Part shown: piece by piece, positions 7,122-9,134 of the stretch
Position numbering within the stretch: position 1 is the first letter of the stretch
Layout of the letters: each line of letters begins with the position of its first letter
Assembly: GCA_910588315.1 (NCBI GenBank)
Contig: CAJUQF010000083.1
Span: 1 to 9,134 of the forward strand
DNA length: 9,134 nt
Source: an uncultured Christensenellaceae bacterium
GTDB lineage: Bacteria; Bacillota; Clostridia; Christensenellales; Pumilibacteraceae
Reading direction: 5' to 3'
Program-made: the position numbers and the translations under genes
The notes under the pieces: generated by a model
Databases searched by the model: none
What the model was told of the DNA's origin: nothing
What the model saw: the letters and a program-made list of their open reading frames with translations, nothing else

Positions 7122-7892
7122 ATGGCAAAGCAACGTCAACACGAACCTACGGAGAGCGAGGAGCGCAGAGCGCGCATAGAAAGCCGCGTGCAGGAGCTTG
7201 ACGCAAAATACGAAAAAGCGGAAAAGGAGCGCAAGCTCGTCGAGTCGAAAGAGACGTTCGACAAGCGCAAAAAAGAACTCGCGGCGCGTGCCGCCGACAT
7301 GATAGCGTCGCGCGGCAAGGATTATTTCCTTTCGCAGACCATGCTCACATTCCTGGACGTCGCAATTCAGATGGAAGAGGCGATAGCCATGCTCAACGAC
7401 GTCAATACCGCCATGGCGTGCATTACGGACGCCATTTCGTGCATGGACAATATACTCGAAGTAAACGCGCTTGCGCTCGACTCGACGCTCGCCAAAAAGC
7501 ACGGGTTTTTCGAGCGCAGACGCACGCGCAAGCGCATTAAAAAGACAATACGTAACAACAACGGCAGAATGCGCGAGATAAGCGAAGTGCTTGCGGGCAA
7601 TCAGCAGATCGCGCTGTCGATAGTAAACGCGCTCAAAAAGTCCAATCGCAGTATGCAGGACATGATGGCTAAAAACGCTGCCAAACAAAAGAAATACGAA
7701 TCCAAGTCAAAATCGACGTCGAGCGAATCGTCGCAGGCCGAAAAGCTTGTAGACAGTATCTTATCCGAGCGCGGCGAAAAGGCGAGCAGACCTACCGCGT
7801 CGGACTTCGATGCGGCGCCGTCCGCGCCCGGCGATAAGCCCGACGCGCCTGCGGCAAGCGGTACGGACGACATAAGCGATATTTTGGATTAG
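7122..7892 (+). CDS. Helical protein with basic core and acidic disordered tail, ESCRT-III-like layout
   Basis: A 256-residue soluble protein, with AAGGAG at 7108-7113 eight bases before the ATG. Residues about 10-62 form a long charged helix. Residues 66-125 are a more hydrophobic helical segment (F-L-D-V-A-I-Q-M-E-E-A-I-A-M-L). Residues 131-145 are a strongly basic patch (E-R-R-R-T-R-K-R-I-K-K-T-I-R), followed by another helix to about 190. Residues 191-256 are low-complexity: a Ser/Lys-rich stretch, then a short helix around A-E-K-L-V-D-S-I-L, then an Ala/Pro/Asp linker ending in D-D-I-S-D-I-L-D. A helical, basic body with an acidic tail and a terminal motif is the layout of ESCRT-III subunits, whose tails are bound by the Vps4 MIT domain. 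The next gene is a Vps4-like ATPase starting eight bases after this stop, which supports a substrate-ATPase pair. No recognisable sequence signature proves homology; the basic patch could also bind nucleic acid. Confidence 0.9.
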   Translation: MAKQRQHEPTESEERRARIESRVQELDAKYEKAEKERKLVESKETFDKRKKELAARAADMIASRGKDYFLSQTMLTFLDVAIQMEEAIAMLNDVNTAMACITDAISCMDNILEVNALALDSTLAKKHGFFERRRTRKRIKKTIRNNNGRMREISEVLAGNQQIALSIVNALKKSNRSMQDMMAKNAAKQKKYESKSKSTSSESSQAEKLVDSILSERGEKASRPTASDFDAAPSAPGDKPDAPAASGTDDISDILD

Positions 7893-7900
7893 GAGCGAGC

Positions 7901-9049
7901 ATGTCCGGAGTAAGTAAAAAAGCGCGGGCCGACAGCACGATAGACGAGCTTGAAAAAGCGTACGCTGCGTCGGTAGAGAACATACGCAAGATATTGGGCG
8001 GAGTGCGCGACAGGCGTGATCTTCGTTCGGAAGAAAAGCAAAAACTTTGTACGGAATATTTGCGCGCGTCGCAGTATGCCGGCAAACTCGCGGGGCGGTA
8101 TACCGATGCGGCAAAGTCGGAAGAATACGAGAACAACGCCAAAAAGCTCGCGAAAAAAGCAAATGAATACGGCTCGAACGTCAGTCATGACATACCTAAA
8201 ACCACGTTCGACGACGTTAAGGGTTTGGACGACGTAAAACGGCTGGTCGACAGTTTTATCGTTATCGCGCAAAACCCGGATATAATCAAGCATTACAAGA
8301 TAGAAGGCGGACTGGGTATGCTTATGTACGGCGCGCCCGGCACAGGCAAGACCATGTTCGCGGAAGCTATCGCAAACAAATTGCAGTTGCCGCTGTTCGT
8401 CGTTACTCCGGCGGATATTTTCAAATCGTATGTGGGCGAGTCCGAGCAAGCGGTGCGTCAGCTTTTCGACGAGATGGACGCATGCGCGGACGGCGCGATA
8501 CTTTTCGTCGACGAATGCGAATCGATATTCTCGCGCCGTACTGCGGATACCAAGGACTATAAGTCGGCGGTCACGACAGAACTTTTGCAACGCATAAACG
8601 GATTCGGCGTGAACGGTGCAAAACGCATAATAATCGCCGCGACAAACCGTCCCGACGTGATCGATCCGGCATATTTGAGATTTAAGCGGTTTTCGCACCG
8701 CGTACACGTACCGCCGCCCGACCGCGCCGCGAAACGCGCGATCATAGAGAGCAAACTCGACGGCATAGAACTCGACGGCATAACGACCGGAGACGTACTC
8801 GATATGACGGAGCGGTTTACTCACGCGGTCGTATCCGATCAAAGTGAACCCGTCGCGGTCAGTTATTACTCGGCGGCCGACCTTTGCGGCATAATCGAAG
8901 AGACGTGCAGGCTCGCGCTCGAAAAGATCCGCGAGTCGGGCGATAACCGTCCGATCCCGCTTACGCGCGCCATGTTCGAAAGTGCTTTCGCAAAACTTCG
9001 TCCGAGTATTACCGCCGCGATGCTTAAAGAATACGAAAATTTCAGATAA
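7901..9049 (+). CDS. Classical AAA ATPase, Vps4/katanin/Cdc48 type, with MIT-like N-terminal bundle
   Basis: A 382-residue ATPase with AGGAG at 7891-7895 overlapping the previous stop. Residues 100-113 (T-T-F-D-D-V-K-G-L-D-D-V-K) open the AAA domain as in Vps4 and Cdc48. The Walker A is G-A-P-G-T-G-K-T (144-151) and the pore-loop region is K-S-Y-V-G-E-S-E (175-182). Walker B is I-L-F-V-D-E (200-205), followed by C-E-S where relatives often have I/V-D. Sensor 1 lies in A-A-T-N-R-P-D (N249). The arginine-finger pair is R260/R263 before F264. The sensor-2 region is Y-S-A-A-D-L (322-327), and the end, L-R-P-S-I-T...L-K-E-Y-E-N-F, resembles the Cdc48/Vps4 C-terminal helix. All key residues for ATP hydrolysis are present, so it should be an active hexameric remodelling or threading enzyme. 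Residues about 11-90 are predicted as three helices, similar in size and spacing to an MIT domain. About 13 extra residues occur before sensor 2 (307-321). It is the last gene of the operon. Confidence 0.97.
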   Translation: MSGVSKKARADSTIDELEKAYAASVENIRKILGGVRDRRDLRSEEKQKLCTEYLRASQYAGKLAGRYTDAAKSEEYENNAKKLAKKANEYGSNVSHDIPKTTFDDVKGLDDVKRLVDSFIVIAQNPDIIKHYKIEGGLGMLMYGAPGTGKTMFAEAIANKLQLPLFVVTPADIFKSYVGESEQAVRQLFDEMDACADGAILFVDECESIFSRRTADTKDYKSAVTTELLQRINGFGVNGAKRIIIAATNRPDVIDPAYLRFKRFSHRVHVPPPDRAAKRAIIESKLDGIELDGITTGDVLDMTERFTHAVVSDQSEPVAVSYYSAADLCGIIEETCRLALEKIRESGDNRPIPLTRAMFESAFAKLRPSITAAMLKEYENFR

Positions 9050-9077
9050 AAAAAGAACGAAAACAATAACAGACTCG

Positions 9078-9099
9078 ACGTATACGAATTTGTATATGT
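9078..9099. promoter_or_regulatory. Short imperfect palindrome downstream of the AAA gene
   Basis: The core TATACGAATTTGTATA (9081-9096) is self-complementary except for one G-T pair, and it extends one more wobble and two matching pairs on each side (9078-9099). There is no GC-rich hairpin plus T-tract in the 85-base tail, so no intrinsic terminator is apparent for the operon within the window. The AT-rich dyad could be an operator or promoter element for a gene to the right, or chance in AT-rich sequence. Confidence 0.3.
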
Positions 9100-9134
9100 A
9101 ATATCGTAAAGCAATGACAAAAAGACGTTTGTAT

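Noticed and set aside
7889..8842. Minus-strand open frame opposite the AAA gene (317 codons)
   Set aside because: It lies across a well-conserved AAA domain and has no motif or ribosome binding site that I can see; it is a by-product of codon bias.
1..9134. CRISPR array, tRNA/rRNA genes, transposase or phage genes
   Set aside because: I saw no regularly spaced short direct repeats in non-coding sequence, no tRNA-like cloverleaf in the gaps, and no protein with transposase, integrase or phage structural features.

Overview
The window reads as one rightward stretch of bacterial chromosome with no gene I would support on the minus strand. Base composition is near half G+C by eye, with abundant CG dinucleotides and frequent ATA isoleucine codons. 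Start sites carry GGAG-type Shine-Dalgarno sequences, and one gene encodes an exported protein with BspA-like and MBG repeats. Together these suggest an uncultured, probably gut-associated Bacillota (Clostridia) lineage. That placement is inference: there is no rRNA or other marker gene here.

Layout. (1) Positions 3-1112: the 3' part of a cysteine-rich, zinc-ribbon protein whose start lies left of the window. (2) Positions 1113-1324: a 212-base gap, most of which is a long imperfect inverted repeat (1114-1241). (3) Positions 1325-4417: a protein with five predicted membrane helices and a large outward-facing region made of a BspA-like segment, an uncharacterised region, an Ig-like domain and six MBG-type repeats of about 73 residues. 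(4) Positions 4473-5543: a cytosolic protein with an N-terminal zinc ribbon and Sel1-like repeat. (5) Positions 5577-7103: a long helical/coiled-coil protein. (6) Positions 7122-7892: a smaller helical protein with a basic core and an acidic, disordered tail. (7) Positions 7901-9049: a single-domain classical AAA ATPase of the Vps4/katanin/Cdc48 type with a short helical N-terminal domain. (8) Positions 9050-9134: an 85-base tail with a small palindrome.

The genes from 1325 to 9049 are separated by 55, 33, 18 and 8 bases, all on one strand, so they probably form one operon. The 5' partial gene may belong to the same system but is set apart by the inverted repeat.

The most interesting reading is that the last three genes resemble an ESCRT-III/Vps4 arrangement: helical, charge-polarised proteins with motif-like C-terminal ends, next to a Vps4-like ATPase with an MIT-like N-terminal bundle. 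Upstream lie a surface-exposed membrane protein and zinc-ribbon proteins that could be anchor and adaptors. The AAA assignment is firm. The ESCRT-III-like and MIT-like assignments rest on pattern and architecture only and need structure prediction or profile comparison.
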